The notes under the pieces are model-generated. The model was not told where the DNA came from, did no database searches, and was given only the letters and a program-made list of their open reading frames with translations. From 40CM-4-65-16 sp035279785 (GTDB lineage: Bacteria > Chloroflexota > Dormibacteria > Dormibacterales > Dormibacteraceae), in the NCBI GenBank assembly GCA_035279785.1, contig DATEHC010000017.1, forward strand, positions 22,381 to 86,380: 64,000 nucleotides of DNA. The letters run 5' to 3'. Below are positions 20,397 to 28,810 of the stretch, in pieces; position 1 is the stretch's first letter; each line of letters begins with the position of its first letter. The position numbers and the translations under genes are program-made.

Positions 20397-20882
20397 TCAG
20401 GCCGCCGCCTTGCCGAGCTTCGGCGCCAGCCTCTCGAGCTTGCGTGCGGTGGAGACCTCCTGGTCCCGGTTCTCCGTCAAGAGCTTGACGGCCTTGCGCA
20501 TCTTCATCATCTCCGCGCCGTCGATGAGGTCCGCGTAGCCGGCCATCTCGTAGTGCTCGGCCTTCGTCGCGCCGCCCGCGATGACGGCGTCGCGAATCTC
20601 GTCGGTGCCCGCCTCTTCCATCATCTTCGACGCCTCGCCGACGAGACCCTTGGCTCCCATGCATTCCTGACGCTGCGGCTGCTCGCCCGCCTCCGCAAAC
20701 ACCTGCTCGAGGTTCAGGATCTGCTGCTCGGTCTGCTGCATGTGCTCTTCGAGCATCGTCTGCAGCTTCTCGTCCGAGGCCTTGTCGCGCATCTTGCGCA
20801 TCGCGTCGAGGAACTGGTGCTCGGCGTCGTACATGTCCGCGAGCTCGTGCGCGAACTTCTCTTGAGCGGTCGTGATCGGCAT
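20397..20882 (-). CDS. DUF892 ferritin-like protein (YciE/YciF type)
   Basis: A 161-aa helical protein. FAHELADMYDAEHQFLDAM, KLQTMLEEHMQQTEQQI and AEHYEMAGYADLI carry the Glu/His pattern of the ferritin-like DUF892 family, linked to stress responses in enterobacteria. Metal binding is plausible, but the role is unknown. The start at ATG 20882 begins the first helix (PITTAQEKF). It is probably a single-gene unit. Confidence 0.88.
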   Translation of the reverse strand: MPITTAQEKFAHELADMYDAEHQFLDAMRKMRDKASDEKLQTMLEEHMQQTEQQILNLEQVFAEAGEQPQRQECMGAKGLVGEASKMMEEAGTDEIRDAVIAGGATKAEHYEMAGYADLIDGAEMMKMRKAVKLLTENRDQEVSTARKLERLAPKLGKAAA

Positions 20883-20962
20883 GGGTCGCCCTCCCTGTGT
20901 GTGGTTCTACTTGTGCAACGTCGCCGCGCGAATCGATACCGATGACGCAGGTTTAGACGTTC

Positions 20963-22021
20963 TTATGCGGTTGCGCGCTTTTTCGGAAGGCGGAAACGCA
21001 TGCCCGCGCGCTCCACGATCACCGGTTCGCCACGCCATCCCTTCCAGATGGCGGCGATCAGGACAGATGCGACGCCGGCGAACGGCACCGCAAACAGCGC
21101 TCCGACCACGCCTCCAAGGTCTGCGCCGATCACGATCGCGAGCAATGCCGCGACCGGATGCAGCCCCACCGCGCCTCCGGTGATGCGCGGCGCTAGGACG
21201 TTGTTTTCGATCACCTGCATGACGACGAAGAAGACGATCACGTAGACGACCAGGGGCAGCGGCTGCGTCAGGCTGATGATCACAGCGGGTAGCGACGCGA
21301 GGATCGGCCCCACCATCGGGATGAGCTCGAAGAGGAACGCGAGGATCCCGATGAGCACGGGATAGCGAACGCCGAGCACATAGGACCCGAGCCCGGCCGA
21401 CAGGCCGATGATCGAGGCCATGATCAGCTGGCCGCGGATGTACGCGCCGACGACCTGGCTGACGGTGTCCTGCACGAAGCGCGCTTTGTCGCGTTGTGTT
21501 GGAGGGAACATCTGGATCGCGACCTCGGCCATGCGACCGCCGTCGACCATGAACCAGAAGCCGAGCACGAGCACGAGGGCGGTGTCCACGAGGCCGCCGG
21601 CGATCGCCTCTGCGATGTTCAGCGCCCCCGTGACGGTGGACTGCGCGAGGCCGCGCAGCGACCCGGCGAGGTCGACCCCGGCGAACGGCGGGTAGCCGTT
21701 GATCTGGTCGAGGTATCCGGGCAGCCTGCCGGCCAGCCCCTCTGTCTGTTGGATGAGCGGCGGTGCGATCAGGAGGATGCTCCCGGCGATCAGGCCCAGT
21801 GCGAGCGCGTAGATGAGGAGGGCCGCGAGGGCGCGCGGCAGCAGCTTCTGCGCCCACGAAAGCGCCGGCTCCAGCGCGTAGGCGAGGACGACCGCAAGGA
21901 GGACCACCACCACGACGTGCAGGACGCGTCCGATGACCTGGCTGCCGACCCAAAGGAAGGCGATCGCAGCCAGCCCGACCAGGCACTTGTCCCGAACGCT
22001 TCCCCAGTCCACGGCGTGCAT
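20963..22021 (-). CDS. AI-2E family transporter (PerM/YdiK type)
   Basis: A 352-aa membrane protein with about seven to eight helices. Family signatures are LEPALSWAQK, the amphipathic stretch before GFWFMVDG, LSAGLGSYVLGVRYPVLIGILAFLFELIPMVGP and VMQVIENNVLAPRITG. The family exports AI-2, Na+/H+ or unknown solutes, so the substrate cannot be read from sequence. The ATG at 22021 follows a GAGGAGAG ribosome-binding site directly. Confidence 0.9.
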   Translation of the reverse strand: MHAVDWGSVRDKCLVGLAAIAFLWVGSQVIGRVLHVVVVVLLAVVLAYALEPALSWAQKLLPRALAALLIYALALGLIAGSILLIAPPLIQQTEGLAGRLPGYLDQINGYPPFAGVDLAGSLRGLAQSTVTGALNIAEAIAGGLVDTALVLVLGFWFMVDGGRMAEVAIQMFPPTQRDKARFVQDTVSQVVGAYIRGQLIMASIIGLSAGLGSYVLGVRYPVLIGILAFLFELIPMVGPILASLPAVIISLTQPLPLVVYVIVFFVVMQVIENNVLAPRITGGAVGLHPVAALLAIVIGADLGGVVGALFAVPFAGVASVLIAAIWKGWRGEPVIVERAGMRFRLPKKRATA

Positions 22022-22080
22022 CTCTCCTCATACGGAACGCGGGGTTGCGGGGCGGTGGCCATATTCCTTATTTATGTGGG

Positions 22081-22710
22081 GTGGCGACGGGCAAGTTCGC
22101 GGGCTGGAAGGGCGACTTCACCGGCTTTTTCCTCGGCCTGCGGGCGAACAACAACAAGCCCTACTTCGAGGCTCACCGGAAGCAGTACGAGGAGGTGGTG
22201 AAGGCGCCGATGCTGGCGCTGCTCGCCGACCTCGAGGCGGAGTTCGGGCCGCCGCACCGGATCTCGCGGCCCTACCGGGATATCCGGTTCAGCGCCGACA
22301 AGTCCCCCTACAAGCTGAACATCTACGCCGATCTCGAGCGCGGAGGATACGTAGCGCTCGATGCTGAGGGTCTGACGGCCGCCGGCGGGCGGTACATGGT
22401 CGAGGACGCGCAGCTCAAGAGGCTGCGGGCCGGGGTGGCGAACGACCGCTCGGGGAAGGAGCTCGTGGGGATCGTCGAGGCTCTGCGGAAGAAGGGCTAC
22501 GACGTCTCCGGCCAGGAGCTAAAGCGCGTGCCGCCGCCTTATCCCCAGGACCATCCGCGAGGTGAGCTGCTGCGGCACAAACGATTGATCTACTGGAAGC
22601 GGTGGCCGGCCGGACCGTGGATCGCGACCGCGCGCGCGAAAGAGCGGGTGGCTCAGGCTTGGCGGGATGGTGCACCACTCGAAAAGTGGTGCGCCAAGTA
22701 CATGGACTAG
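22081..22710 (+). CDS. DUF2461 family protein
   Basis: A 209-aa protein. The family pattern is clear: LRANNNKPYFEAHRKQYE near the N-terminus, RISRPYRDIRFSADKSPYK, then GRYMVEDAQLKRLR and a basic C-terminal part ending EKWCAKYMD. DUF2461/TIGR02453 proteins have no established function. GTG 22081 is preferred over the in-frame TTG 22045 because the conserved region starts at FAGWKGDF. It converges on a hairpin-rich intergenic region and the DUF72 gene. Confidence 0.87.
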   Translation: MATGKFAGWKGDFTGFFLGLRANNNKPYFEAHRKQYEEVVKAPMLALLADLEAEFGPPHRISRPYRDIRFSADKSPYKLNIYADLERGGYVALDAEGLTAAGGRYMVEDAQLKRLRAGVANDRSGKELVGIVEALRKKGYDVSGQELKRVPPPYPQDHPRGELLRHKRLIYWKRWPAGPWIATARAKERVAQAWRDGAPLEKWCAKYMD

Positions 22711-22734
22711 ACGCAGCCCCTCCGTCGTCTTCGG

Positions 22735-22898
22735 CGACACCTCCCCATGAATGGGGAGGAGGTCTCCCCCTAGACCTGCATTGACGAAGTGGAGCTGGAG
22801 GCGCGATTCATTCGCGCCGTCGCCTGGCGCGTACCACCAGGTGCCTCCTCGCCGCGATTGTGGAAGGAGGGGGCTCGCAGGGGAGGCCTGCCTCCCTG
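22735..22898. repeat. REP-like cluster of palindromic hairpins between convergent genes
   Basis: The gene-free stretch 22711-22901 is packed with inverted repeats. CCTCCCCAT-GA-ATGGGGAGG lies at 22740-22759, GGCGCGA/TCGCGCC at 22800-22818, CCTGG/CCAGG around 22823-22841 and GGGAGGC-CT-GCCTCCC at 22881-22896. The purine-rich hairpins resemble repetitive extragenic palindromes of high-GC genomes. The position between two convergent genes suggests bidirectional termination or mRNA 3'-end protection. Confidence 0.65.
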
Positions 22899-22901
22899 CG
22901 C

Positions 22902-23903
22902 TTAGTCCTGCATCTCCGCCAGCAGCCGCGCGGCTTCGCGCGCGTTGGTGGTTCCGTAGTTGGAGTAGCAGTTGTTGTAGACGACGTGGGTTTGCTTCGT
23001 CTGCTTCGCAATCGCGGCGATCTTCGGGGTCCAGTCCGCGAGCTCGTCCTCGTCGTAGAGGTAGCGAAACCGCTCTGACGGTGGGATTTCCTTCTTCTCC
23101 CAGTTCTCCTTGTTGCGTCCGTGAAAACGAAACACGGCGAGCTGGTCGTTGGTCGGGAATATCACCGGAGGCACCGAGCTCTTGAAACCCTGCGGCTCGT
23201 CGACCGCGACGTACGGAATCTTGTGGTCTTGCAGGAACTTGATCGTGCGCTCGGCATTCTTCTCGTTGAACCAGCTGCCGTGGCGAAACTCGACCGCGAT
23301 CGGCAGGTCCAGACGCTGCCGCGTCTCCAGGATCAGATCGCGCGCCTCGTTGGATGGGAACACCCACTTCGGGAACTGCACGAAGACGGCGCCGAGCTTG
23401 TCCGCGGCGATCAACGGCTGCAGCGCCTCGCGAAACTGGGTGTAGACGGCGTCGAGCAGCTCGCCCGGCATGTCCTTGCGATAGATGCGTTTCTTTTCTG
23501 TCAACTCCGACGGAAGCTCTTCCTTGATAGCTTTCGGGAGGCGCGCCAACTCGGTCGGCTGGCCCGTCATCAACGCGTGCGCCTTGATGTCGAAGACAAA
23601 GTTGCCCGGCGTGCGCTCGACCCAGGTTTCGGAGGTCTTCTTGTTCGGCAGCGCGTAATAGGTTGCGTCGACCTCGACCATGGAGAACTGGCTCGCGTAA
23701 TAGCGGAGCCGTTCCTCGGCCGTGCTGATGCCCTTCGGATAGAAAACGTCGGGCACGGTCATCGTCGGGTCGGTCCAGCTCGCGGTCCCGAAACGGGCCT
23801 CGCCTTTTCCGATACGAATTGGTTTGTGCGCGGCGTTGCCTGCCTCATCGCCGCGTTGGCGCGATGCGTCTACGCCCGGATCGTGCGGATCTACTCGAGC
23901 CAT
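22902..23903 (-). CDS. DUF72 family protein (YecE-like)
   Basis: A 333-aa TIM-barrel protein of the DUF72/YecE family. Features are FGTASWTDPTM, FYPKGISTAEERLRYYASQF, MVEVDATYYALP, AVFVQFPKWVFPS, VEFRHGSWFNE, VFRFHGRNKENW and HVVYNNCYSNYG. The family has no firm biochemical function. ATG 23903 overlaps the end of the cupin gene by 13 bp and gives a 36-residue lead before the barrel. No nearer ATG/GTG/TTG exists, so either this lead is real or a rare start is used. It is coupled to the cupin and TreT genes. Confidence 0.88.
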   Translation of the reverse strand: MARVDPHDPGVDASRQRGDEAGNAAHKPIRIGKGEARFGTASWTDPTMTVPDVFYPKGISTAEERLRYYASQFSMVEVDATYYALPNKKTSETWVERTPGNFVFDIKAHALMTGQPTELARLPKAIKEELPSELTEKKRIYRKDMPGELLDAVYTQFREALQPLIAADKLGAVFVQFPKWVFPSNEARDLILETRQRLDLPIAVEFRHGSWFNEKNAERTIKFLQDHKIPYVAVDEPQGFKSSVPPVIFPTNDQLAVFRFHGRNKENWEKKEIPPSERFRYLYDEDELADWTPKIAAIAKQTKQTHVVYNNCYSNYGTTNAREAARLLAEMQD

Positions 23904-24232
23904 TCGGTGATGAACTTCGGGCTCAGGTGCACGTCGACCTGGCGGAGCACCCCATCTCCAGAATTGATGAACCCGTGAGGCTGGTTCGACTCGACCACCG
24001 CCATCTCGCCGGCGCGCACCACGCGCTCGGACTTGCCATCGCGAAACGTTGCCGTGCCCTCGAGCACGATGAGCAGCTCGACGTACGGGTGGCGGTGGAG
24101 CTTCGGTCCCTGGCCGGGCGGCGCGTCGACGAAGATGACGCACGCGCCGACGCCGCCGAACTTCTCGCCGACGAAATCACGCGAGATCACGTCAAGCGGA
24201 AGCTCGTCCCTGGAAACGAACGTGATGGCCAC
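23891..24232 (-). CDS. Small cupin-domain protein
   Basis: A 113-aa single cupin barrel. GPKLHRHPYVELLIVLEGTATF is cupin motif 1 with the metal-type His pair and Glu. PHGFINSGDGVLRQVDVH carries the second motif His region. The substrate is unknown. GTG 24232 is the start that opens the first strand (VAITFVSRDELP); longer frames run into the treT 3' end. The gene sits 11 bp after treT and overlaps the DUF72 gene, suggesting one transcript. Confidence 0.82.
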   Translation of the reverse strand: MAITFVSRDELPLDVISRDFVGEKFGGVGACVIFVDAPPGQGPKLHRHPYVELLIVLEGTATFRDGKSERVVRAGEMAVVESNQPHGFINSGDGVLRQVDVHLSPKFITEWLE

Positions 24233-24243
24233 GAGACCGAATG

Positions 24244-25587
24244 CTAGTGAAGGCCGGCGATGAGCTCCGCCTGCTGCATCAGGTGCCGCGGCGCGAGAAA
24301 TTGATCGACCACGCGCGCACGAGCTTCGCTCCCAAGAGCCGCGCCTCGCTCGGGATCGGACAGTAGCCCGACGACCGCGTCGCCGAACGCGCGCAGGTCC
24401 GCGGGGTCGTCGATGAGCAGTCCGCTCTTGCCGTCTTCGATCTGATCCTCGATGCCTCCCACGCGACTGGCGACCACCGGTCGTGATTTCCACATCGCCT
24501 CGGCGACCGTGAGGCCGAAACCCTCGGCGACGCTCTTCTGGACCACGACGTCCGCGCGGCGCTGCAGCGCGTTGACGATCAGCGCGTTCCGGTCGAGGTC
24601 GCGCATGGGTATCTGCGCGATCACGATCCGGTCCTTGATCGCGGGGTGGAGGGCATTACGGTGCGATCGGACTTCGGCGAGAACCTCGGGCTGCTCGGGG
24701 TCGTCGTCGACCGAAGTGACCTCGGGTCCGGCGAGCACGAGCCACGCGTCGGCGCGAGGCGCGATGTTCTCCGCAAACGCGCGCACGACGCCGACCGGAT
24801 CCTTGAGCCGGTCCCATCGCGAGACCTGCAGGACCACTCGCGCGGAGTCCGGCACGCCGCCGATCAGCCCCGAGCGTTCGAGAGTGTCACGCCGCTCTCC
24901 GTCCGGGAGCTCGCGGTTCTTGGTGATGAACGGATCGATGCACGGCGCGATGATGCGCACCCGCGCCGTCGCGCATCCTTCCCACACGTAAGCCTGGCGG
25001 GAGAAGATGACCGCGGCCGCGTCGCGGAGGTAACCGATGAGGAAGCGCCAGGCCCCGCGAGCGACGTCATTGGGCTCGTCGACGCCGATGTGGCACCGCC
25101 AAACCACCTTGACGCCGCGCCCCGTCAACACCGGAACGAGGCCGGCCGTCTGCGGATCGTGCAGGACCGCGACGTCGCCGGGGCGCATCTGCTCGAGAAG
25201 GGCTACGGCGTTCGGCTCGAGCGTCTGCTCATAGACCACACGGTCCTCGGCGGTCAGCGCCGAGCCGTCGGGCGCCACGCCGTGCAGCAGGGTGTGGATC
25301 TTCTTCGTCAGCGCGAAGAACTCGGGCGCGCCCTCGATCACGACCCAGCGTTCGTCGACATTCGCCCACAGGTCGTAGGGAATCAGCGAGCCGAGAAGCT
25401 CCGCGACCCCGCCCCCTCGGGCGGTCGAGTTGACGTTCCACAGGACCTTCCCGCGCATCGTGGCCGCCAGCAGGCGCATCGCGGATTCGAACCTGGCGAA
25501 TCCGGCGTCGCCGAGCAGGGATCGGTAGGCGCAGATCGGCGCCGGGCGCAGTTCGACCGTCTGCAGGGTCGCGGGGATCACAGCCAT
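24244..25587 (-). CDS. treT: Trehalose synthase-type glycosyltransferase (TreT, GT4)
   Basis: A 447-aa GT-B glycosyltransferase. LWNVNSTARGGGVAELLGSLIPY is the N-terminal signature of TreT, which joins NDP-glucose and glucose to give trehalose. VLHDPQTAGLVP, WRCHIGVDEPN, QVSRWDRLKDP and QKSVAEGFGLTVAEAMWKSRPVVASRVGGIEDQI complete the GT4 donor site with its Glu pair. It probably makes trehalose for osmotic or desiccation protection. The start is only 2 bp from the divergent UbiB-type start. It is followed by the cupin and DUF72 genes on the same strand. Confidence 0.88.
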   Translation of the reverse strand: MAVIPATLQTVELRPAPICAYRSLLGDAGFARFESAMRLLAATMRGKVLWNVNSTARGGGVAELLGSLIPYDLWANVDERWVVIEGAPEFFALTKKIHTLLHGVAPDGSALTAEDRVVYEQTLEPNAVALLEQMRPGDVAVLHDPQTAGLVPVLTGRGVKVVWRCHIGVDEPNDVARGAWRFLIGYLRDAAAVIFSRQAYVWEGCATARVRIIAPCIDPFITKNRELPDGERRDTLERSGLIGGVPDSARVVLQVSRWDRLKDPVGVVRAFAENIAPRADAWLVLAGPEVTSVDDDPEQPEVLAEVRSHRNALHPAIKDRIVIAQIPMRDLDRNALIVNALQRRADVVVQKSVAEGFGLTVAEAMWKSRPVVASRVGGIEDQIEDGKSGLLIDDPADLRAFGDAVVGLLSDPERGAALGSEARARVVDQFLAPRHLMQQAELIAGLH

Positions 25588-25589
25588 AC

Positions 25590-27269
25590 ATGGAAGAAAC
25601 GCCTGCGGCGCGTTTACTCGACGTGGGGATCTCGCTCCGGCCCGAGCGTTTGAAGCGCTATCGCGACATAGCCGCCCTGCTCCTCAAGTACGGCGGGGAC
25701 GACGTAGTCCGCCGTGCAGGCCTCGAGGAGGCGGTCGAGATGCCAGCTCCCGCCGAGGGGGAACAGACCGACAAGGCGACCGCCCTGGCCCGAGACCTCG
25801 AGCGCCTCGGACCGACGTTCATCAAGCTCGGCCAGGTCCTTGCGGTGCGCCACGATCTGCTGCCGCCCGAGTACACCGAGGCCCTTTCCCGATTGCAGGA
25901 CCGTGTCGCGCCGTTTCCGTTCGAGCAGGCCGAGCACACGATCCAGACCGAGATCGGAGTGCGCATCTCGAAGATCTTCACCGAGATCGATCCGCAGCCG
26001 GTAGCGTCGGCCTCCCTCGGCCAGGTCCATAAGGCCACGCTGCGCGACGGCCGCATCGTCGCGGTCAAGGTGCAGCGGCCGGGCATCCGGCAGCGCATCG
26101 ACACCGACCTGGACGCCCTCGACGACATCGCCCAGTTTCTCGACTCGCATACCGAGATCGGACGCGCGTACTCGTTCGGCGCGATTCTCGAAGAGTTTCG
26201 CAAGACGCTTTATCGCGAGCTCGACTACCGCAAGGAAGCCGAGAACATGACCCTGATCGCCCGCAACCTCGAGGAGTTCGAGCGCATCGTGATACCGCGG
26301 CCGATCGCGGACTTCACGACCGCGCGTGTCCTCACCATGGACTTCATACGCGGACGCAAGATCACGAAGGTGAGCCCGCTCACGCGTCTCGAGCTCGACG
26401 GCCGCCAGCTCGCGGAAGAGCTGTTTGCCGCATACCTGAAGCAGATCCTGGCCGACGGATATTTCCATGCCGACCCGCACCCGGGCAACGTGTTCCTCAC
26501 CGACGACGGGAGGATCGCGCTCCTCGACCTCGGCATGACCGGCTCGCTCGGACCAACGCTGCAGGAACAGCTGCTGCGGCTAGTCCTCGCGATATCGGAA
26601 GGCCGCAGCGACGACGCGGTCGAGGTCCTGGTCAAGATCGGAACTCCGGTCGCCAATTTCGACAAGGAAGCGGTCGCCGGGGCAGTGTCCGAGTTCGTCG
26701 CCGCGACCAATGGCCATTCGCTGGAGCAGATGCAGCTCGGTCGCCGGATCATGGAAGTCTCGGCCATGTCGGCCAGGTCAGGGCTTCGGCTGCCTGTGGA
26801 GATGGTGCTGATCGCGCGAGCGCTGATCAACCTCGACCAGGTGGGGCGCATCCTCGATCCCGAGTTCGATCCGAACGAGGCGATCCGCGACAACGCCGCC
26901 GAGATCCTGCACCAGCGACTCGTCAAGAGCGCGACGCCGGGCCGGATCTTCGCCAACTTGTTAGAGGCCAAAGACCTGGTCGCCAACGTGCCGGGCCAGC
27001 TGAACCGCATCCTCGAGCACCTGGCGAACAACGACATGTCGTTCGACGTCCACGCCTTCGACGAAGACCGTCTCATGAGCGGCCTTCACAAGATCGCGAA
27101 CCGCATCACGGTCGGACTCGTGCTGTCCGCGCTGATCATCGGCGCGGCGCTGCTGATGCGCGTGCCGACCCAATTCACGGTGCTGGGCTATCCCGGAATC
27201 GCGATGGTGTTCTTCAGCGTTGCGGCGATCGGCGGGCTCGCTTTGGTCGTGTCGATCCTCAGGGACTAG
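25590..27269 (+). CDS. ABC1/UbiB-family atypical kinase (AarF-like)
   Basis: A 559-aa protein. The KxGQ region (LGPTFIKLGQVLAVRHDLLPPEY), the alanine-rich loop SASLGQVHKA in place of a glycine loop, VAVKVQRPG, ADPHPGNVFL and ALLDLGMTG are all hallmarks of UbiB/ADCK kinases. Two C-terminal membrane helices (LVLSALIIGAALLMRV, and GIAMVFFSVAAIGGLALVVSI) anchor it. These proteins support isoprenoid quinone synthesis or lipid homeostasis through ATPase activity. The stop overlaps the stop of the convergent gene 27266-27652 (CTAG). Confidence 0.93.
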   Translation: MEETPAARLLDVGISLRPERLKRYRDIAALLLKYGGDDVVRRAGLEEAVEMPAPAEGEQTDKATALARDLERLGPTFIKLGQVLAVRHDLLPPEYTEALSRLQDRVAPFPFEQAEHTIQTEIGVRISKIFTEIDPQPVASASLGQVHKATLRDGRIVAVKVQRPGIRQRIDTDLDALDDIAQFLDSHTEIGRAYSFGAILEEFRKTLYRELDYRKEAENMTLIARNLEEFERIVIPRPIADFTTARVLTMDFIRGRKITKVSPLTRLELDGRQLAEELFAAYLKQILADGYFHADPHPGNVFLTDDGRIALLDLGMTGSLGPTLQEQLLRLVLAISEGRSDDAVEVLVKIGTPVANFDKEAVAGAVSEFVAATNGHSLEQMQLGRRIMEVSAMSARSGLRLPVEMVLIARALINLDQVGRILDPEFDPNEAIRDNAAEILHQRLVKSATPGRIFANLLEAKDLVANVPGQLNRILEHLANNDMSFDVHAFDEDRLMSGLHKIANRITVGLVLSALIIGAALLMRVPTQFTVLGYPGIAMVFFSVAAIGGLALVVSILRD

Positions 27270-27652
27270 GCGACCTGGGTTATCGCGTCGATCCCCTCGA
27301 TCCCCTCGATCCCCTCGTCCTTGGCGATGTGTCGCGCGATCGCGTCGAGCGTCTCGGTGCCGACCGCCTTCACCTGCTCCGCGTTGAGCCCAGCCCTTGC
27401 CCGAATGTCGAACACGAACCGGACTGAGCCGCCCAGGTTCGTAAGCGCACGCAACACCCCGCCGACTCCGTTGTTGAGCACCGCCGCGATGATCACAGCG
27501 CGCGCGCCGATGATGGGCGCGCCCAACGTCAGGATCTTGTCGGTGTCGACGCCGACTTCCTGGCCGCGGTGTGCGGTGAGCCACCTCTGGACGTGAGACA
27601 TCTCGCTTGCGCCGTCGGCTTCAACTCGTATCGTGCCCATGTCGTCACCCAT
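27266..27652 (-). CDS. Hypothetical protein with EGI tandem repeat
   Basis: A 128-aa protein from ATG 27652 (ATG 27640 is a shorter option). No family is recognised. An N-terminal segment (IRVEADGASEMSHVQRWLTAHRG) is followed by a mildly hydrophobic stretch (IGARAVIIAAVLNNGVGGVL) and a segment with VRFVFDIRARAGLN. Near the C-terminus three DNA repeats encode GIEGIEGID. It has no signal peptide. It lies between the UbiB-type and NUDIX genes; nothing in the context fixes a role. Confidence 0.65.
   Translation of the reverse strand: MGDDMGTIRVEADGASEMSHVQRWLTAHRGQEVGVDTDKILTLGAPIIGARAVIIAAVLNNGVGGVLRALTNLGGSVRFVFDIRARAGLNAEQVKAVGTETLDAIARHIAKDEGIEGIEGIDAITQVA
27290..27316. repeat. Three perfect 9-bp tandem copies within a coding region
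   Basis: GATCCCCTC is repeated three times without mismatch (27290-27298, 27299-27307, 27308-27316). It keeps the frame of the minus-strand gene and encodes a repeated Glu-Gly-Ile unit near its C-terminus. Copy-number change by slippage would add or remove three residues. Confidence 0.85.
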
Positions 27653-27708
27653 CTTTCTCTCGATACAGCCGCCGCGATACGTGCTTTGAAACCGAATTCG
27701 GCGGTCTC

Positions 27709-28110
27709 TTATTCGTGCGCGTGCAGTCGATCCAGAAGCGGCGCCTGGGACGGAAGGATCATGCGTCGCGCCTCGTTCAGCGAAAACCAGGCGGCGCGGT
27801 CCACCTCCGGAAAATCCTGCATGCGGCCCGAGCGCGGCGGCCATTCCATCGAGAACGTGTTGCTCTTGATCGCGGTCACGTCGAGGTCTCCACGCGCCGC
27901 CCAAGCGTGCACGACCTTGCCGCCAGCCTGACGGATCGACCCGAGCGAAGTCAGCTCGCCCTCTGATGGCTTGGCACCGAGCTCCTCCTCGAACTCGCGG
28001 CGTGCCACGTCGAGCGCCACCTCGCCCGGCTCGATCTCCCCCTTCGGTATCGACCACGCGCCGGCGTCTCGCTTCGCCCAGAACGGCCCGCCTGGATGAA
28101 TCAGCAGCAC
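27709..28110 (-). CDS. NUDIX hydrolase (N-terminus uncertain)
   Basis: The NUDIX box is complete: GEIEPGEVALDVARREFEEELG fits GX5EX7REUXEEXGU. WAKRDAGAWSIPKG precedes it, and EVDRAAWFSLNEARRMI follows in the usual place. GTG 28110 gives 133 aa but removes the first beta strand. In the same frame, the codons between the TetR stop (28171-28173) and this GTG encode SAGLLLYRVRDGKLEV, a typical NUDIX beginning. That stretch holds no ATG, GTG or TTG. A CTG at 28167, 9 nt after a GGAAG stretch, would give a full-length protein of 152 aa. It probably hydrolyses a nucleoside diphosphate derivative. Confidence 0.85.
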   Translation of the reverse strand: MLLIHPGGPFWAKRDAGAWSIPKGEIEPGEVALDVARREFEEELGAKPSEGELTSLGSIRQAGGKVVHAWAARGDLDVTAIKSNTFSMEWPPRSGRMQDFPEVDRAAWFSLNEARRMILPSQAPLLDRLHAHE

Positions 28111-28170
28111 TTCGAGTTTGCCGTCGCGGACGCGATACAGGAGCAGGCCCGCGGATTCCCTGGCCAGCGG

Positions 28171-28809
28171 TTATTGCTTCCAGTCGAGCGGCAGGCCGGC
28201 CTCGAGGTGTGCGAGCGCACCGTCCGCGAGCTTGACCATGTCCGCCTTGGGGTCCTCGCTCACCGTGAGCATGGCCGCGAGGAGCACGCCGAGGACCGCG
28301 CCGGCCATGTTGCGCACGGCGAAGTCGGTCGTGTTCTTGCCGGCGCGTGTTGCGAGGAGCTCGGCCACCTGGTTCACGAGGTCCGCGAACTGGCTGAACA
28401 TCGCGCCCCGGAGCTCGGGTGTCCTGAGGAAGAGTTGCGTGCGTTCGCGCACGAGCCGCTCCTGGTCGGGCGTGAGATTTTCGAACACGGCGCGCATCGC
28501 GTTGCGCAGGCGGCGGATCGGGTTCACCGTGCTGGGCTGTGCATCGAACGCCTGCAGGATCAGAGGATCGAGGTCGTCCTGGAAGACGACCGCCTCCTTG
28601 CTCGGGAAGTAGTTGAAAAAGGTGCTCGGCGAGATCTCGACCGCCTCGGCGATCTCCTCGATCGTCGTCTCCTCGAAGCCCCGCTCCAGAAAGAGGCGCA
28701 TCGCCTCCTTCTGGATCGAGGCTCGGGTCCTGACCTTCTTGCGCTCGCGTAAGCCCGGCGTGCGGGCCAGGCCCGATAAGGACGCGCTTCCCGCGCCAAC
28801 TGAATTCAA
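28171..28809 (-). CDS. TetR-family transcriptional regulator
   Basis: A 212-aa protein with an N-terminal helix-turn-helix (RASIQKEAMRLFLERGFEETTIEEIAEAVEISPSTFFNYFPSKEAVV) and an all-helical ligand domain. The start is TTG 28809, supported by AAGGTGG about 8 nt upstream; it leaves 20 residues before the DNA-binding domain. It begins 1 bp after the MFS transporter stop, so both are on one transcript. The AT-rich double inverted repeat before the MFS gene is the likely operator. This is the usual layout for drug-efflux autoregulation. Confidence 0.92.
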   Translation of the reverse strand: MNSVGAGSASLSGLARTPGLRERKKVRTRASIQKEAMRLFLERGFEETTIEEIAEAVEISPSTFFNYFPSKEAVVFQDDLDPLILQAFDAQPSTVNPIRRLRNAMRAVFENLTPDQERLVRERTQLFLRTPELRGAMFSQFADLVNQVAELLATRAGKNTTDFAVRNMAGAVLGVLLAAMLTVSEDPKADMVKLADGALAHLEAGLPLDWKQ

Positions 28810-28810
28810 A

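Noticed and set aside
27290..27316. Three 9-bp tandem copies as a CRISPR or VNTR locus
   Set aside because: No spacers and only three units, all coding; it is a small in-frame slippage repeat.
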